From Riemerella columbipharyngis (lineage in GTDB: Bacteria > Bacteroidota > Bacteroidia > Flavobacteriales > Weeksellaceae), in the NCBI RefSeq assembly GCF_900101995.1, contig NZ_FNAS01000001.1:62001-126000 (forward strand): DNA of 64,000 bases, read 5' to 3'. The notes below the pieces were generated by a model. It searched no databases. It saw only the letters and a list, made by a program, of their open reading frames with translations, and was not told where the DNA came from. The position numbers and the translations under genes are program-made. Position 1 is the first letter of the stretch. Each line of letters starts with the position of its first letter. Shown in pieces: positions 1 to 10,160 of the stretch.

Positions 1-1
1 G

Positions 2-136
2 TCTACTACCGATACGTTAGGTTTGGAGTATTTTTGGTCGCCTTCTATGTTTAGACTTTCAGATGTGAAGCTCAATAATGTATCCCTCAAAAAAGGAAAA
101 TCAGGAAATCCTACAGAGGTGGTTATCGTCAAATAA
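2..136 (+). CDS. C-terminal fragment of an unrecognised protein
   Basis: An open frame enters from the left window edge and stops with TAA at 134-136, giving the last 44 codons of a protein that ends in PTEVVIVK. No start is visible because the gene begins outside the window. The other two forward frames are closed by stops. The residues carry no motif I recognise, so no function is offered. The gene reads toward serS, with 56 bases between them, and a TAnnTTTG-type -7 element (TAAATTTG, 143-150) sits in the gap, so serS may have its own promoter. Confidence 0.6.
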   Translation, partial: STTDTLGLEYFWSPSMFRLSDVKLNNVSLKKGKSGNPTEVVIVK

Positions 137-192
137 AAATCGTAAATTTGCCTCACGAATTTCATTATTTATAAATAAAGATTAAAAATAAA

Positions 193-1464
193 ATGTTACA
201 AGTCCAATTTCTACGTGATAACAAAACGCGTGTTTTAGAAGGTTTAGATAAAAGAAATTTCAAAGAAAAGCACTTGGTAGAAGATGCCGTTTCTTTGGAC
301 GACCAAAGAAAGAAAATTCAGTTTGAGTTGGATGAGAATCTCGCTCAGATGAATAAAATATCCAAAGAAATAGGGCAGCTGATGAAAGAAGGCAAAAGAG
401 AAGAAGCGGACCAAGCAAAAGCCCAAACGGCAAACTATAAAGAGAGTATCAAAGAGCTGCAACAGTCGCTTTCTGAAACAGAGGAAAAGCTGAAATCCGT
501 TCTGTACCTTATTCCAAATATCCCTTGCGACAAAGTGGTAGCGGGGACTTCTGCCGATGATAACGAAATTGTATATCAGTCTCAGGAGGTGAAAGGAATA
601 GGAGAGGGGGCGGTTCCTCACTGGGAATTGGCACAAAAATATAATCTTATAGATTTTGAATTGGGGGTAAAGATTGCCGGAGCCGGTTTCCCTGTTTATT
701 TGGGCAAGGGAGCGCGTTTGCAGAGGGCATTAGTGCAGTATTTCCTTGATAAAAATACAGATGCGGGATACCTTGAGGTAAATCCGCCTCATGTGGTAAA
801 CGAAGCATCGGGGTATGGTACCGGGCAGCTGCCTGATAAAGAGGGACAAATGTATTTTGTAAATGAGGATAACCTATACCTTATCCCGACTGCAGAGGTG
901 CCGGTAACTAATATTTATCGTGATGTCATCCTTGATGAAAAGCAATTGCCTATAAAAAATACGGCTTTTTCTCAGTGCTATCGTAGAGAAGCGGGAAGCT
1001 ATGGTGCTCATGTAAGGGGGCTCAATAGATTGCATCAGTTTGAGAAAGTGGAAATCGTAAGAATAGAAAAACCGGAAAATTCTTATGCTGCATTAGATGA
1101 GATGGTGAAGCATGTTCAAGGGCTATTGGAAGACTTGGAACTGCCTTATCGTATATTGAGATTGTGCGGAGGAGATATGGGCTTTACTTCTGCGCTGACT
1201 TATGATTTTGAAGTGTGGAGTGCTGCGCAAGAAAAATGGCTGGAGGTATCTTCTGTATCAAATTTTGAAAGTTTTCAGGCCAACCGTTTGAAATGCCGTT
1301 TCAAATCAGGTGAAGGAAAATCTCAATTGGTGCATACGCTAAATGGCTCTGCAATGGCATTACCGAGAATAATGGCCGCGTTGTTGGAAAACAACCAAAC
1401 CCCGGACGGTATCAAGATTCCAAAAAAAATTGCAGAATATACGCGGTTTGATAAAATTGATTAA
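193..1464 (+). CDS. serS: Serine--tRNA ligase (class II)
   Basis: Charges tRNA-Ser with serine in the cytoplasm. The 423-residue length is normal for bacterial SerRS. The N-terminal region (about residues 25-110) is rich in E, K and Q in heptad-like spacing and fits the antiparallel coiled-coil arm that grips the long variable arm of tRNA-Ser. The class II core follows: motif 2 is visible as FSQCYRREAGSYG near residue 257 with the downstream HQFEKVE, and motif 3 as LNGSAMALPR near residue 383. The ATG at 193 gives the expected N-terminus (MLQVQFLRDN). The gene ends at a strong bidirectional terminator shared with convergent uvrA. Confidence 0.97.
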   Translation: MLQVQFLRDNKTRVLEGLDKRNFKEKHLVEDAVSLDDQRKKIQFELDENLAQMNKISKEIGQLMKEGKREEADQAKAQTANYKESIKELQQSLSETEEKLKSVLYLIPNIPCDKVVAGTSADDNEIVYQSQEVKGIGEGAVPHWELAQKYNLIDFELGVKIAGAGFPVYLGKGARLQRALVQYFLDKNTDAGYLEVNPPHVVNEASGYGTGQLPDKEGQMYFVNEDNLYLIPTAEVPVTNIYRDVILDEKQLPIKNTAFSQCYRREAGSYGAHVRGLNRLHQFEKVEIVRIEKPENSYAALDEMVKHVQGLLEDLELPYRILRLCGGDMGFTSALTYDFEVWSAAQEKWLEVSSVSNFESFQANRLKCRFKSGEGKSQLVHTLNGSAMALPRIMAALLENNQTPDGIKIPKKIAEYTRFDKID

Positions 1465-1470
1465 AAAAAA

Positions 1471-1510
1471 ATAAACAATCCTTCTGTTGAAAAATAGAAG
1501 GATTGTTTAT
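1471..1510. terminator. Bidirectional intrinsic terminator between serS and uvrA
   Basis: A perfect 15-base inverted repeat (arms 1471-1485 and 1496-1510) encloses a 10-base loop. It is preceded by an A-run and flanked by T/A-rich sequence, so it can terminate serS from the left and uvrA from the right. Confidence 0.85.
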
Positions 1511-1530
1511 TATTAAGAGTTGTAGAATTA

Positions 1531-4353
1531 TTACATCTCCTTTTTCAAAAATTTTCCTGTTAGGGATTTTTTGTTTTTTATAATTTCTTCCGGTGTACCT
1601 TCTGCTACTATTTTTCCACCGCTTTTTCCCCCTTCTGGACCTATGTCTATGATATGGTCGGCAAGTTTTATCACATCCATATTATGCTCGATAATAATGA
1701 ACGAATTACCTAAATTCACAAGTCTATCGATGGCTTCCATCAAAATTTTTATATCTTCAAAATGCAATCCTGTAGTCGGTTCGTCCAAAATATAGAGTGT
1801 GTTACCGGTTTGCTTTTTGGCTAGTTCGGTAGCGAGTTTTATACGCTGTGCTTCTCCACCGGATAGAGTAGTGGATTGCTGTCCGAGGGTAATGTATCCC
1901 AATCCTACATCTTGGAGGGTTTTAATTTTATTGTAAATTTTAGGAATGGGGTGGAAAAACTCAGAAGCCTCATCGATGGTCATTTCAAGGATATTAGAGA
2001 TAGATTTTCCTTTATACCTGATTTCAAGTGTTTCACGATTAAAGCGTTTCCCGTTACAGGTTTCGCAGTGGACATAGACATCCGGCAAGAAGTTCATTTC
2101 AATTACTTTTAGTCCTCCGCCTTGGCAGGTTTCGCAGCGTCCGCCTTTCACATTAAAGGAAAATCTTCCAGGTTTATAGCCTCGTATTTTACTCTCCGGA
2201 AGTTCTGCGAATAGAGCCCTAATATCGGTGAAAATACCGGTGTAAGTGGCAGGGTTAGAGCGTGGTGTTCTTCCGATAGGGGTTTGGTCCACATCTACGA
2301 TTTTGTCTATGTTTTCTATCCCTTCAATGGATTTGTAGGGCAGTGGTTCTTGGATACTGTGGTAGAAATGCTTATTGAGGATAGGATAGAGGGTTCCATT
2401 GATTAAGGATGATTTTCCGCTTCCAGATACCCCTGTAACTACCACCAGCTTTCCGAGAGGGATGTTTAGTGTTACATTTTTTAGATTGTTGCCTGTGGCT
2501 CCTTTCAGGATAATATTTTTGCCATTGCCCTCTCTTCGGTTTTTAGGGATTTCAATGTTTTTTTTACCCGTAAGATAATCGGCGGTAATGGTATCGGCTT
2601 TTATTAAATCTTTCGGGCTGCCTTGCCAAAGGATTTTTCCGCCGTGTATTCCGGCTTTTGGTCCTATGTCCAAAACATGGTCGGCTTCCAAGATAATGTC
2701 TTTGTCGTGCTCTACTACTAAAACAGAATTGCCTATATCCCTCAAGTTTTTCAGAGAGTGGATTAGCCTTTCATTATCTCTTTGGTGTAAGCCGATAGAA
2801 GGTTCATCTAAAATATAGAGAACATTGACGAGCTGAGAACCGATCTGAGTGGCTAATCTTATACGCTGGGATTCTCCTCCGGAGAGTGTTTTGCTACTTC
2901 GGCTGAGGCTGAGGTATTCTAATCCTACATCTAATAAAAATTGCAGGCGGGTTTCTATTTCTTTTAGAATTTCGTTGGCAATGATTTTATTTTTAGCACT
3001 AAATTTATTTTTTATCTGTTTGGTCCAATCTTTAAGTTCTGTAAGGCTCATTGCATTTACTTCCGCAATATTTTTTCCGTCAATGCGGAAAGCCAAGCTC
3101 TCTTTTTGCAAGCGTGTGCCGTTACATTCCGGGCAAGTTTCTTCAGAAGAAAATAGGCGTTCTATTTTTGCAGCTTCGTGGTTATCTGTATTTTCTATTA
3201 TTTTTTCTAAAATGGGGATTATTCCGTCGAAGTTTATTTTAAGTTTTTTAGAGATACCGGCGTGTTTCAGGCTTTTTGTGATTTCTTTTTGGCAGCCGTA
3301 GAAAATCATATTTTTTACTTCTTTTGGTAGGTCTTTGAAAGGAGTTGTAAGGCTGAGGTCGGATAATTCTAAAATATTTGTAATTTGAGATTTTATCCAT
3401 TTAGTATTGCTTAGTACTTCCAAAGGGGATAAAGTTTTAAGGGTGGAGAAGTCCGGATTTTCTATAATATTTTCTTCTCTGATTTTTTTTACGGTTCCTA
3501 ATCCTTTGCAAGTAGGGCAGCTTCCTTTCGGCGAATTAAAAGAGAAGGTATTGGGCTCCGGTATAGGAAGGGCATTTCCGGTAGATACATCCATTAAGTT
3601 TTTCGAAAAGTATCGGAACTCGTTATCCCCAAACTTTTGGATCATTACTACACCTTCTCCCATCTCTAGAGCTGTTTTTAGGGATTTTTCCATTCGGCTT
3701 TCGGTATTGCTTTCACCTATAATCCACCGGTCTATTACTACTTCTATGTCGTGGGTTTTGTAGCGGTCTAGTTTTAGGTCGTATTCTATATCTTGGAGTT
3801 CTCCGTCTATTCGTGCTTGGGAATATCCTTTTTTAGCCAATTGTACGAAAAGCTCGTGATAATGCCCCTTTCGGGAACGAATGAGGGGAGCTAGCAACAA
3901 TATTTTTTCTCCGTTGTAGGTTTCTTTTATTTTTTCTAAAATTTGTTCAGGAGTGTGGCTTACAAGCAGTTCTCCCGATTTCAAGGAATACGCATCGGAT
4001 ACTCTAGCAAAAAGAAGCCTTAGAAAATCATAGAGTTCTGTTACTGTGCCTACGGTAGATCTTGGATTCTTGTTGGTGGTTTTTTGTTCGATAGCAATTA
4101 CGGGCGAGAGTCCCTCAATTTTATCTACATCAGGACGTTCCAGACCTCCAAGGAATTGCCGTGCGTATGCCGAAAAAGTTTCTATATAGCGTCTTTGTCC
4201 TTCTGCGAATATGGTATCAAAAGCCAGCGAAGACTTTCCACTGCCGGAGAGTCCAGTGATGACCACGAGTTCGTTTCTTGGGATTTTTACATCAATGTTT
4301 TTCAGATTGTGCTCTCGTGCACCGTATATTTCTATGAATTCTTTTTCGTTCAT
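1531..4353 (-). CDS. uvrA: Excinuclease ABC subunit A
   Basis: Damage-recognition ATPase of nucleotide excision repair, which loads UvrB on distorted DNA. The 940 residues match the family. Two ABC ATPase modules are visible: Walker [10 protein letters not shown] near residue 34 and GVSGSGKSS near residue 640, with ABC signatures [12 protein letters not shown] (about 490) and [12 protein letters not shown] (about 830). Zinc-binding cysteine pairs appear as CPTCKGLG near 281 and CETCQGGG...CETCNGKRF near 743. The ATG at 4353 lies only four bases downstream of a TAACTTTG -7-like element (4358-4365), so the message may be nearly leaderless. A 13-base direct repeat lies 58-92 bases upstream and could be a regulatory site. 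Confidence 0.97.
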   Translation of the reverse strand: MNEKEFIEIYGAREHNLKNIDVKIPRNELVVITGLSGSGKSSLAFDTIFAEGQRRYIETFSAYARQFLGGLERPDVDKIEGLSPVIAIEQKTTNKNPRSTVGTVTELYDFLRLLFARVSDAYSLKSGELLVSHTPEQILEKIKETYNGEKILLLAPLIRSRKGHYHELFVQLAKKGYSQARIDGELQDIEYDLKLDRYKTHDIEVVIDRWIIGESNTESRMEKSLKTALEMGEGVVMIQKFGDNEFRYFSKNLMDVSTGNALPIPEPNTFSFNSPKGSCPTCKGLGTVKKIREENIIENPDFSTLKTLSPLEVLSNTKWIKSQITNILELSDLSLTTPFKDLPKEVKNMIFYGCQKEITKSLKHAGISKKLKINFDGIIPILEKIIENTDNHEAAKIERLFSSEETCPECNGTRLQKESLAFRIDGKNIAEVNAMSLTELKDWTKQIKNKFSAKNKIIANEILKEIETRLQFLLDVGLEYLSLSRSSKTLSGGESQRIRLATQIGSQLVNVLYILDEPSIGLHQRDNERLIHSLKNLRDIGNSVLVVEHDKDIILEADHVLDIGPKAGIHGGKILWQGSPKDLIKADTITADYLTGKKNIEIPKNRREGNGKNIILKGATGNNLKNVTLNIPLGKLVVVTGVSGSGKSSLINGTLYPILNKHFYHSIQEPLPYKSIEGIENIDKIVDVDQTPIGRTPRSNPATYTGIFTDIRALFAELPESKIRGYKPGRFSFNVKGGRCETCQGGGLKVIEMNFLPDVYVHCETCNGKRFNRETLEIRYKGKSISNILEMTIDEASEFFHPIPKIYNKIKTLQDVGLGYITLGQQSTTLSGGEAQRIKLATELAKKQTGNTLYILDEPTTGLHFEDIKILMEAIDRLVNLGNSFIIIEHNMDVIKLADHIIDIGPEGGKSGGKIVAEGTPEEIIKNKKSLTGKFLKKEM

Positions 4354-4410
4354 CTTGCAAAGTTAATAAGAATAGATTTAAGGAAGAGCATCGTACATTC
4401 TTTATTGTTG

Positions 4411-4445
4411 TGTCTAAATGGCAGTGGGGAAATGTCTAAATGGCA
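4411..4445. repeat. 13-base direct repeat upstream of uvrA
   Basis: TGTCTAAATGGCA occurs at 4411-4423 and again at 4433-4445. The 22-base period is about two helical turns, placing both copies on the same DNA face. The location upstream of uvrA suggests a regulator site, but the protein is unknown. Confidence 0.6.
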
Positions 4446-4504
4446 TATTTGAATTGTCGGAATAATTATTGACTGCTCTCTCAAAATATGCAGGTTGAGA
4501 ATTT

Positions 4505-4520
4505 CATTATTCGAATAATG
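4505..4520. promoter_or_regulatory. Perfect 16-base palindrome, candidate operator
   Basis: CATTATTCGAATAATG is identical to its own reverse complement. It lies about 190 bases upstream of the DUF2795 gene and 150 bases upstream of uvrA. AT-rich DNA produces short palindromes by chance, so this is only a candidate operator. Confidence 0.35.
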
Positions 4521-4713
4521 TATATGAATATATATACTTATTATAATAAACAAAATAATTGTATATTTGCGATTGCATATTGATGTGGTTTTAGACTAAA
4601 ATAGACAAAAAACAGTGTGGTTACTGGCTTTTTATTGAGCAAAACATATGTTTTTTGTTGGTGAAAACCACTAGATTGATTATTAAATAAAATACTTTTC
4701 AAAAATATAGATT

Positions 4714-4935
4714 ATGTATTGGACATTAGAACTTGCATCTTATTTAAGTGACGCTCCATGGCCTATGACTAAGGCAGAGCTTATAGACTATGCCATTAGA
4801 ACGGGAGCTCCTATGGAAGTGGTAGAAAATCTCCAAGCTATAGAAGATGAAGGAGAAATCTACGAAAGCATAGAAGAGGTATGGTCGGACTATCCTACGG
4901 ATGAAGACTTCCTCTGGAATGAAGACGAATATTAA
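4714..4935 (+). CDS. DUF2795 small acidic protein
   Basis: A 73-residue protein with the DUF2795 pattern: WPMTKAELIDYAIRTGAP, then VVENLQAIEDEGEIYESIEEVW. Members are small, helical, very acidic proteins of unknown function, usually encoded alone. The C-terminus here is strongly acidic (DYPTDEDFLWNEDEY). The protein is soluble by composition, with no signal peptide or membrane segment. It has its own upstream region and a terminator directly after it (4944-4980), so it is probably monocistronic between divergent uvrA and downstream secA. The family call is firm, the role unknown. Confidence 0.88.
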   Translation: MYWTLELASYLSDAPWPMTKAELIDYAIRTGAPMEVVENLQAIEDEGEIYESIEEVWSDYPTDEDFLWNEDEY

Positions 4936-4943
4936 AAATTAAA

Positions 4944-4980
4944 AATGATACAGGTAGTCCTGCTTGCTGTCTGTATCATT
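4944..4980 (+). terminator. Intrinsic terminator after the DUF2795 gene
   Basis: Inverted repeat AATGATACAG / CTGTATCATT (4944-4953 and 4971-4980), followed by TTAATTT. Confidence 0.75.
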
Positions 4981-5038
4981 TAATTTATAATCCTAAGCAG
5001 AATAATGCCATTCTAAAATTGGCTAAAATAAATTTATT

Positions 5039-8000
5039 ATGAGTTTTTTTAATACAATTCTCAAAGGTTTTTTAGGTAATAAAAATGAAAAAGATCTAAA
5101 AGAAGTAAGAAAAATAGTAGCTAAAATAAAAGCCTTTGAGCCTAAAATAGAACAGCTGTCGGATCAAGAGCTTAGACAAAAAACTATTGAATTTCAAGAT
5201 AAAATAAAGTCTGCAACAGATAAGGTAACTTCTCTAATCTCCGAGCTTAAAGAAAAAATACAATCTACTACAGATGTAGATGAAAAAGAAGGCTATTTCG
5301 AGAGAATAGAAGTCTTGAAAAAAGAAGCTTACCAAATAGAGGAAAAGGTACTACAAGAGATCTTACCAGAGGCTTTCGCTGTAGTGAAAGATACCGCCAG
5401 AAGATGGGCTAAAAATGGAGAAATAAGAGTAAAAGCTACGGATAGAGATAGAGAATTGGCTGCCACAAAAGACTTCGTGAAAATAGAAGGTGATGAGGCG
5501 GTATGGCTTAACCATTGGGATGCTGCCGGTACAAGTGTGGAATGGGATATGGTTCACTACGATGTACAGTTCATAGGCGGTGTGGTACTACACAACGGAA
5601 AAATTGCCGAGATGGCAACAGGTGAAGGTAAAACCCTTGTGGGAACTTTGCCTATATACCTTAACGCATTACCGGGAAGAGGGGTGCATGTGGTTACAGT
5701 AAACGACTATCTTGCCCGGAGGGACTCTGCGTGGATGGGACCTTTATACGAATTTCACGGGCTTTCCATAGACTGTATAGACAATCACCAGCCGAATTCG
5801 GATGCCAGAAGAAAAGCTTACCAATGCAATATTACCTATGGTACAAATAACGAGTTCGGGTTTGACTATCTAAGGGATAATATGGTAACCAATCCTAATG
5901 AAATGGTTCAGGGAGAGCTCAACTATGCTATCGTGGATGAGGTAGACTCTGTACTTATTGACGATGCGAGAACACCGCTCATCATTTCAGGTCCTGTACC
6001 TCAGGGAGATAAACACGAATTTGATTTGCTAAAACCTTCGGTGGATAGAATTGTTAATATTCAGAAAAAAACGGTTTCTAATATCTTTCACGAAGCGAAG
6101 AAGCTCATCGCACAAGGCAATACCAAAGACGGCGGATTCAAATTACTCCAAGCGTACAGAGGATTGCCAAAAAACAGACAACTTATCAAATTCCTTTCCG
6201 AAACAGGGAACAAATCTTTGTTGCAAAAAGTAGAGGCGCAATATATGCAGGACAATAACCGCGATATGCCTAAAGTGGATAAAGACCTCTATTTTGTGAT
6301 TGATGAGAAAAACAATCAAATAGACCTTACAGACAAAGGTGTAGAATATATGTCTCAAGGAAACTCGGATCCTCACTTCTTCGTCCTTCAAGATATAGGA
6401 ACGGAGATTGCGGAACTTGAGGCTAAAAATCTTTCCAAAGAAGAAGAGTTTGCCCAAAAAGAAGAATTGTACAGGGAATACGCCATTAAATCTGAAAGAA
6501 TTCACACACTTAACCAATTGCTAAAAGCTTATACATTATTCGAAAAAGATGATGAATATGTAGTGATAGACGGGGAGGTGAAAATAGTGGATGAACAAAC
6601 AGGGCGTATAATGGAAGGACGCCGTTACTCCGACGGATTGCACCAAGCCATCGAAGCAAAGGAGAATGTGAAAATAGAAGCAGCAACTCAAACTTTTGCT
6701 ACCATTACGCTTCAGAACTACTTTCGTATGTACAATAAGCTGTCCGGAATGACCGGTACCGCAGAAACAGAGGCCGGAGAGTTTTGGGAGATCTACAAAT
6801 TAGATGTAGTGGTAATTCCTACTAACAGACCGATACAAAGACACGACAGACAAGACCTCGTGTATAAAACCAATCGTGAAAAGTATAATGCAGTTATAGA
6901 AGAGATAGAGAGGCTGACTTCCCAAGGGCGTCCTGTCCTTGTGGGAACTACTTCTGTGGAAATCTCACAGCTGCTTTCCAGAGCATTACAACTAAGAAAA
7001 ATAAAACACCAAGTTCTTAATGCCAAACTACACAAGCAAGAAGCCGAAATCGTAGCAGAAGCAGGTGGTGCAGGAGTAGTAACTATCGCAACCAATATGG
7101 CAGGGCGTGGTACCGACATTAAACTTAAAGACCATGTGAAAGAGGCAGGAGGACTTGCCATCATCGGTACGGAAAGACACGACTCAAGACGTGTGGACAG
7201 ACAGCTAAGAGGGCGTGCTGGGCGTCAAGGAGACCCAGGAAGTTCTCAGTTCTATGTTTCATTGGAGGACAACCTAATGCGTCTATTCGGTTCCGAAAGA
7301 ATAGCCAAAATGATGGACAAAATGGGGCATAAAGAAGGAGAAGTGATCCAGCATTCTATGATTACCAAGTCTATCGAAAGAGCTCAGAAAAAAGTAGAAG
7401 AAAATAACTTCGGTATTCGTAAGAGACTTTTGGAGTATGACGATGTTATGAATAAGCAGAGAGATGTTATTTACAAGAGAAGAAAAAATGCACTCTTCGG
7501 AGATCATTTGAAGTATGATATCAATAATATGATTTTTGATGTAGCTCATTCTGTGGTTTCAGCAACTAAAGTGGAGAATAACTATAAGGAATTTGAATTT
7601 GAAATTATTAAATACTTTACGATGGAATCTCCTGTTTCTGAAAATGATTTCAAAAACAAATCCGTAGAAGATCTTACTCAGATTGTTTATAAAAAGGCAG
7701 CAGAAGACTATCAAATGAAGCTCAATTTGCTGAAAGAAAAATCTTTCCCAATTATCGAGAATGTATATCAAAATCAAGGTAATATGTTCAAGATGATACA
7801 AGTGCCTTTCAGTGACGGCATCAAAACAATGACTATCGTTACGGATTTGAAAGAAGCCTTTGAAAGCCATTGTGATACGATGATCAATGATTTTGAAAAA
7901 AATATATGCTTGGCGATCATTGATGAAAATTGGAAACTTCACCTTCGTGAAATGGATGATTTGCGTCGTTCTTCTCAGGGTGCTGTTTATGAGCAGAAAG

Positions 8001-8110
8001 ATCCGCTTGTGATTTATAAACAAGAATCTTACTATCTATTTAGTGAAATGGTAGATAAAATCAATAAAGAGATTGTATCATTCCTCTATAAAGGGGAAAT
8101 ACCGGCATAG
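5039..8110 (+). CDS. secA: Protein translocase ATPase SecA
   Basis: Motor ATPase that pushes unfolded preproteins through SecYEG at the inner membrane. Walker A ATGEGKT sits near residue 193 and the [14 protein letters not shown] Walker B region near 300. The C-terminal helicase lobe shows [12 protein letters not shown] near 685 and the arginine-finger region [17 protein letters not shown] just after. The 1023 residues exceed E. coli SecA (901), mainly because of an extra charged segment around residues 320-490, a feature seen in Bacteroidota SecA. The protein stops at FLYKGEIPA with no cysteine-rich zinc-binding tail (CxCxnCH/C). It is followed by a terminator, so it is likely a single-gene unit. 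Confidence 0.97.
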   Translation: MSFFNTILKGFLGNKNEKDLKEVRKIVAKIKAFEPKIEQLSDQELRQKTIEFQDKIKSATDKVTSLISELKEKIQSTTDVDEKEGYFERIEVLKKEAYQIEEKVLQEILPEAFAVVKDTARRWAKNGEIRVKATDRDRELAATKDFVKIEGDEAVWLNHWDAAGTSVEWDMVHYDVQFIGGVVLHNGKIAEMATGEGKTLVGTLPIYLNALPGRGVHVVTVNDYLARRDSAWMGPLYEFHGLSIDCIDNHQPNSDARRKAYQCNITYGTNNEFGFDYLRDNMVTNPNEMVQGELNYAIVDEVDSVLIDDARTPLIISGPVPQGDKHEFDLLKPSVDRIVNIQKKTVSNIFHEAKKLIAQGNTKDGGFKLLQAYRGLPKNRQLIKFLSETGNKSLLQKVEAQYMQDNNRDMPKVDKDLYFVIDEKNNQIDLTDKGVEYMSQGNSDPHFFVLQDIGTEIAELEAKNLSKEEEFAQKEELYREYAIKSERIHTLNQLLKAYTLFEKDDEYVVIDGEVKIVDEQTGRIMEGRRYSDGLHQAIEAKENVKIEAATQTFATITLQNYFRMYNKLSGMTGTAETEAGEFWEIYKLDVVVIPTNRPIQRHDRQDLVYKTNREKYNAVIEEIERLTSQGRPVLVGTTSVEISQLLSRALQLRKIKHQVLNAKLHKQEAEIVAEAGGAGVVTIATNMAGRGTDIKLKDHVKEAGGLAIIGTERHDSRRVDRQLRGRAGRQGDPGSSQFYVSLEDNLMRLFGSERIAKMMDKMGHKEGEVIQHSMITKSIERAQKKVEENNFGIRKRLLEYDDVMNKQRDVIYKRRKNALFGDHLKYDINNMIFDVAHSVVSATKVENNYKEFEFEIIKYFTMESPVSENDFKNKSVEDLTQIVYKKAAEDYQMKLNLLKEKSFPIIENVYQNQGNMFKMIQVPFSDGIKTMTIVTDLKEAFESHCDTMINDFEKNICLAIIDENWKLHLREMDDLRRSSQGAVYEQKDPLVIYKQESYYLFSEMVDKINKEIVSFLYKGEIPA

Positions 8111-8131
8111 GTAACAATCAGTAAAAAGCAG

Positions 8132-8153
8132 CCCTCTCTCTGACCAGAGAGGG
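8132..8153 (+). terminator. Intrinsic terminator after secA
   Basis: Arms CCCTCTCT (8132-8139) and AGAGAGGG (8146-8153) with a six-base loop, followed by TTTAGCTT. The T-run is short. Confidence 0.6.
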
Positions 8154-8194
8154 TTTAGCTTATCTAAAATATTTAATAATAACAACTAATTTTA

Positions 8195-9664
8195 ATGGGA
8201 CTATTTACGCAAATATTTCAGTTTATTCTAAGTATATCTATCCTTGTGATATTACACGAGCTGGGGCATTTTATACCGGCTAAGCTTTTCAAAACAAGGG
8301 CAGAAAAGTTTTTTCTTTTTTTCGATCCTGTGTTTTCTATTTTTTCTATGAAAAATATCAACGGAAAATGGCAATATCGTTTTTTGTCCAAAAATCTTCC
8401 TGATACAGAGACAATAATACAAGATGATGGAAAAGAGAAAAAAGTTCCTATAGACCTATCAAAACTTCCGGAAGATGATTGGAGGCGATACCCTGAAAGT
8501 ACTAAATACGGTATCGGCTGGTTGCCTTTTGGTGGCTATGTGAAAATTGCAGGAATGATAGATGAAAGTATGGATATAGAGCAGATGAAGAAGCCGGCAG
8601 AGCCTTGGGAGTTTCGTAGTAAACCTGCTTGGCAGAGACTAATCATTATGCTGGGTGGGGTAACGGTTAATTTCTTTTTAGCATGGTTTATTTATTCGTG
8701 TCTTAGTTTTTTTTATGGAGAAACTTACCACGATAATTCCAAATTTCAAAACGGAATATTTGCTACGGAAGCCGCTCAAAAAATGGGGCTTAAAACGGGA
8801 GATAAGATTATTGCTATTGACGGAAAACCATCGGTTAAAATGGAACATTCTCTTATCAATATGTTGTTTGCCAATAATATTACCGTTATCCGAAATGGAC
8901 AAGAAATAACATTCCGTATAAACGAAGATGGTGTAGCCGAAGTATTGAAATCTAATAAAGCTAAAATTTATTTTACAGCTCGTTTCCCTGCTGTAGTGGA
9001 TAGCGTGCTCCCTAATTTCGGTGCCAAAGAAGCAGGACTGGAAAAAGGGGATAAGATTATTAGTGTGAATGGTATTTCTACTCCGTTTTATGACGATCTG
9101 GAATCTTTATTGGCTTCTCACAAAGGTAAAACCATAGCTATAGATATAGAGAGAAATAATGAAATTCTGCATAAAGACATCAGAGTGAATAGCGAAGGAA
9201 AATTAGGTTTTTTCCCTTCTGCGACTGTTATAGAAAAAGCGTTTGACCAAACAAAAGTAGTAAAGAAGTATTCTTTGTTAGAAGCGATACCAAGAGGTTT
9301 CTCAAGAACCATAGATGCACTTGTAATGCAGGTAAAACAGTTTAAAATTATATTTAACCAAAAAACACAAGGTTATAAAAAAGTATCCGGACCGATAGGT
9401 ATTGTAAAGATGATGCCGGAGCAGATCAACTGGGAGTTATTCTGGAGTTTTACGGCTATGTTTTCAATTTGGCTAGCTTTCCTTAATCTATTACCGATTC
9501 CAGGGCTAGATGGTGGGCATGTGATGTTTACACTTTGGGAAATGATTACTGGTAAGCCAGTGCCACAAAAAGTATTAGAAAATGCCCAAATGATCGGCGT
9601 TATTCTCCTTATGGGACTGATGTTGCTGATTATTGGTGGAGATATTTTTAAACTTTTTAAATAA
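8195..9664 (+). CDS. rseP: Site-2 membrane protease RseP family
   Basis: Intramembrane zinc metalloprotease (M50) that cuts anti-sigma factors and leftover signal peptides in the inner membrane. The first membrane segment carries the metal site ILHELGHFIPAKLF (HExxH near residue 21). The second zinc-ligand motif NLLPIPGLDGGH is near residue 432, in the C-terminal membrane region. Two PDZ-like domains are recognisable between them (about 195-260 and 270-345), for example GLKTGDKIIAIDGKPS and GLEKGDKIISVNGIST. The 489 residues fit Bacteroidota RseP, which is longer than the E. coli protein because of a charged cytoplasmic insertion after the first helix. It stands between secA and tRNA-Asn. The ATG at 8195 matches the expected membrane N-terminus. 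Confidence 0.94.
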   Translation: MGLFTQIFQFILSISILVILHELGHFIPAKLFKTRAEKFFLFFDPVFSIFSMKNINGKWQYRFLSKNLPDTETIIQDDGKEKKVPIDLSKLPEDDWRRYPESTKYGIGWLPFGGYVKIAGMIDESMDIEQMKKPAEPWEFRSKPAWQRLIIMLGGVTVNFFLAWFIYSCLSFFYGETYHDNSKFQNGIFATEAAQKMGLKTGDKIIAIDGKPSVKMEHSLINMLFANNITVIRNGQEITFRINEDGVAEVLKSNKAKIYFTARFPAVVDSVLPNFGAKEAGLEKGDKIISVNGISTPFYDDLESLLASHKGKTIAIDIERNNEILHKDIRVNSEGKLGFFPSATVIEKAFDQTKVVKKYSLLEAIPRGFSRTIDALVMQVKQFKIIFNQKTQGYKKVSGPIGIVKMMPEQINWELFWSFTAMFSIWLAFLNLLPIPGLDGGHVMFTLWEMITGKPVPQKVLENAQMIGVILLMGLMLLIIGGDIFKLFK

Positions 9665-9680
9665 TTTTTTCAGAAAAAAT

Positions 9681-9711
9681 TTGGTTGGTATTAAAAAAGT
9701 TTCTATATTTG
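9681..9711 (+). promoter_or_regulatory. Bacteroidota-type promoter for tRNA-Asn
   Basis: TTG at 9681-9683 and TATATTTG at 9704-9711 are 20 bases apart, matching the TTG-N19/20-TAnnTTTG consensus. The tRNA begins 25 bases after the -7 element. Confidence 0.75.
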
Positions 9712-9735
9712 CACCACGAAAAATGAACAAAACAT

Positions 9736-9812
9736 TCCTCCTTAGCTCAGTTGGTTAGAGCATCTGACTGTTAATCAGAGGGTCGCTGGTTCGAGCCCAG
9801 CAGGAGGAGCCA
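9736..9812 (+). tRNA. tRNA-Asn (GTT), CCA encoded
   Basis: Cloverleaf features: acceptor arms TCCTCCT/AGGAGGA, D-loop TTAGCTCAGTTGGTTAGAGC, anticodon loop CTGTTAA reading GTT (asparagine), T-loop GGTTCGAGCC and an encoded 3' CCA. The discriminator base is G, as expected for tRNA-Asn. Own promoter upstream and a hairpin directly after. Confidence 0.97.
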
Positions 9813-9842
9813 AAAAGACTTACAGAAATGTAGGTCTTTTTT
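9812..9842 (+). terminator. Intrinsic terminator after tRNA-Asn
   Basis: AAAAAGACTTAC pairs with GTAGGTCTTTTT with one G-U pair, ending in a T-run. Confidence 0.75.
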
Positions 9843-9925
9843 ATATCTTTAATAAGATCTTTGGGGTGTTGTGAAAAATAGAAATCACCGTTTTACGAAA
9901 AAAAAGAGATTTTATTCCTTAGAAG

Positions 9926-10151
9926 CTACCTCATATTTATCAATTCTTCTAATGGTACTTCCAGAGCTTCGGCAATTCTGTATAGTGTGTATATACTAGG
10001 ATTGGTTCTGCCTGATTCTATTCTCTAAATATTAGTAAGGGCTATTTCACCACGCATTTTACCCACAAGTTCAACCTGAGATCTCCCCTTAGATTCTCTT
10101 GCTTTTTTAATGCTTATTACCAATAATTTTAAGAATTTCTGCTTTTTCCAA
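9926..10151 (-). pseudogene. Decayed XRE-family HTH regulator
   Basis: Read on the minus strand, the pieces make one Cro/C1-type helix-turn-helix protein of about 75 residues: EKAEILKIIGNK, then IKKARESKGRSQVELVG, then RIESGRTNPSIYTLYRIAEA and LEVPLEELINM. Three lesions break it. The start position is TTG rather than ATG (10149-10151). An extra base near 10112 shifts the frame just after GNK. An in-frame TAG (10025-10027) replaces the residue before RIESGR in the recognition region. A working repressor of this family would bind its own upstream operator; here an inverted repeat lies directly upstream (10161-10174), shared with the divergent broken gene. Non-functionality is inferred from the lesions; sequencing error at several sites is the alternative. 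Confidence 0.8.
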
Positions 10152-10160
10152 TTTGACTTA

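Larger units (their letters stand above)
4354..4713. other. 360-base intergenic region between uvrA and the DUF2795 gene
   Basis: No credible gene is seen. It holds the uvrA upstream repeats (4411-4445), a perfect 16-base palindrome (4505-4520), a TATATTTG -7-like element on the plus strand (4562-4569) and a 14-base palindrome AAAACATATGTTTT (4641-4654). The small minus-strand open frame covering 4350-4553 is AT-rich, lacks family features and is probably not coding. Confidence 0.6.

Noticed and set aside
4350-4553. 67-codon minus-strand frame upstream of uvrA
   Set aside because: Overlaps the uvrA start and promoter region, AT-rich and Ile-rich, with no family features.
4641-4654. 14-base palindrome AAAACATATGTTTT
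   Set aside because: Too AT-rich to stand out from chance in this background.
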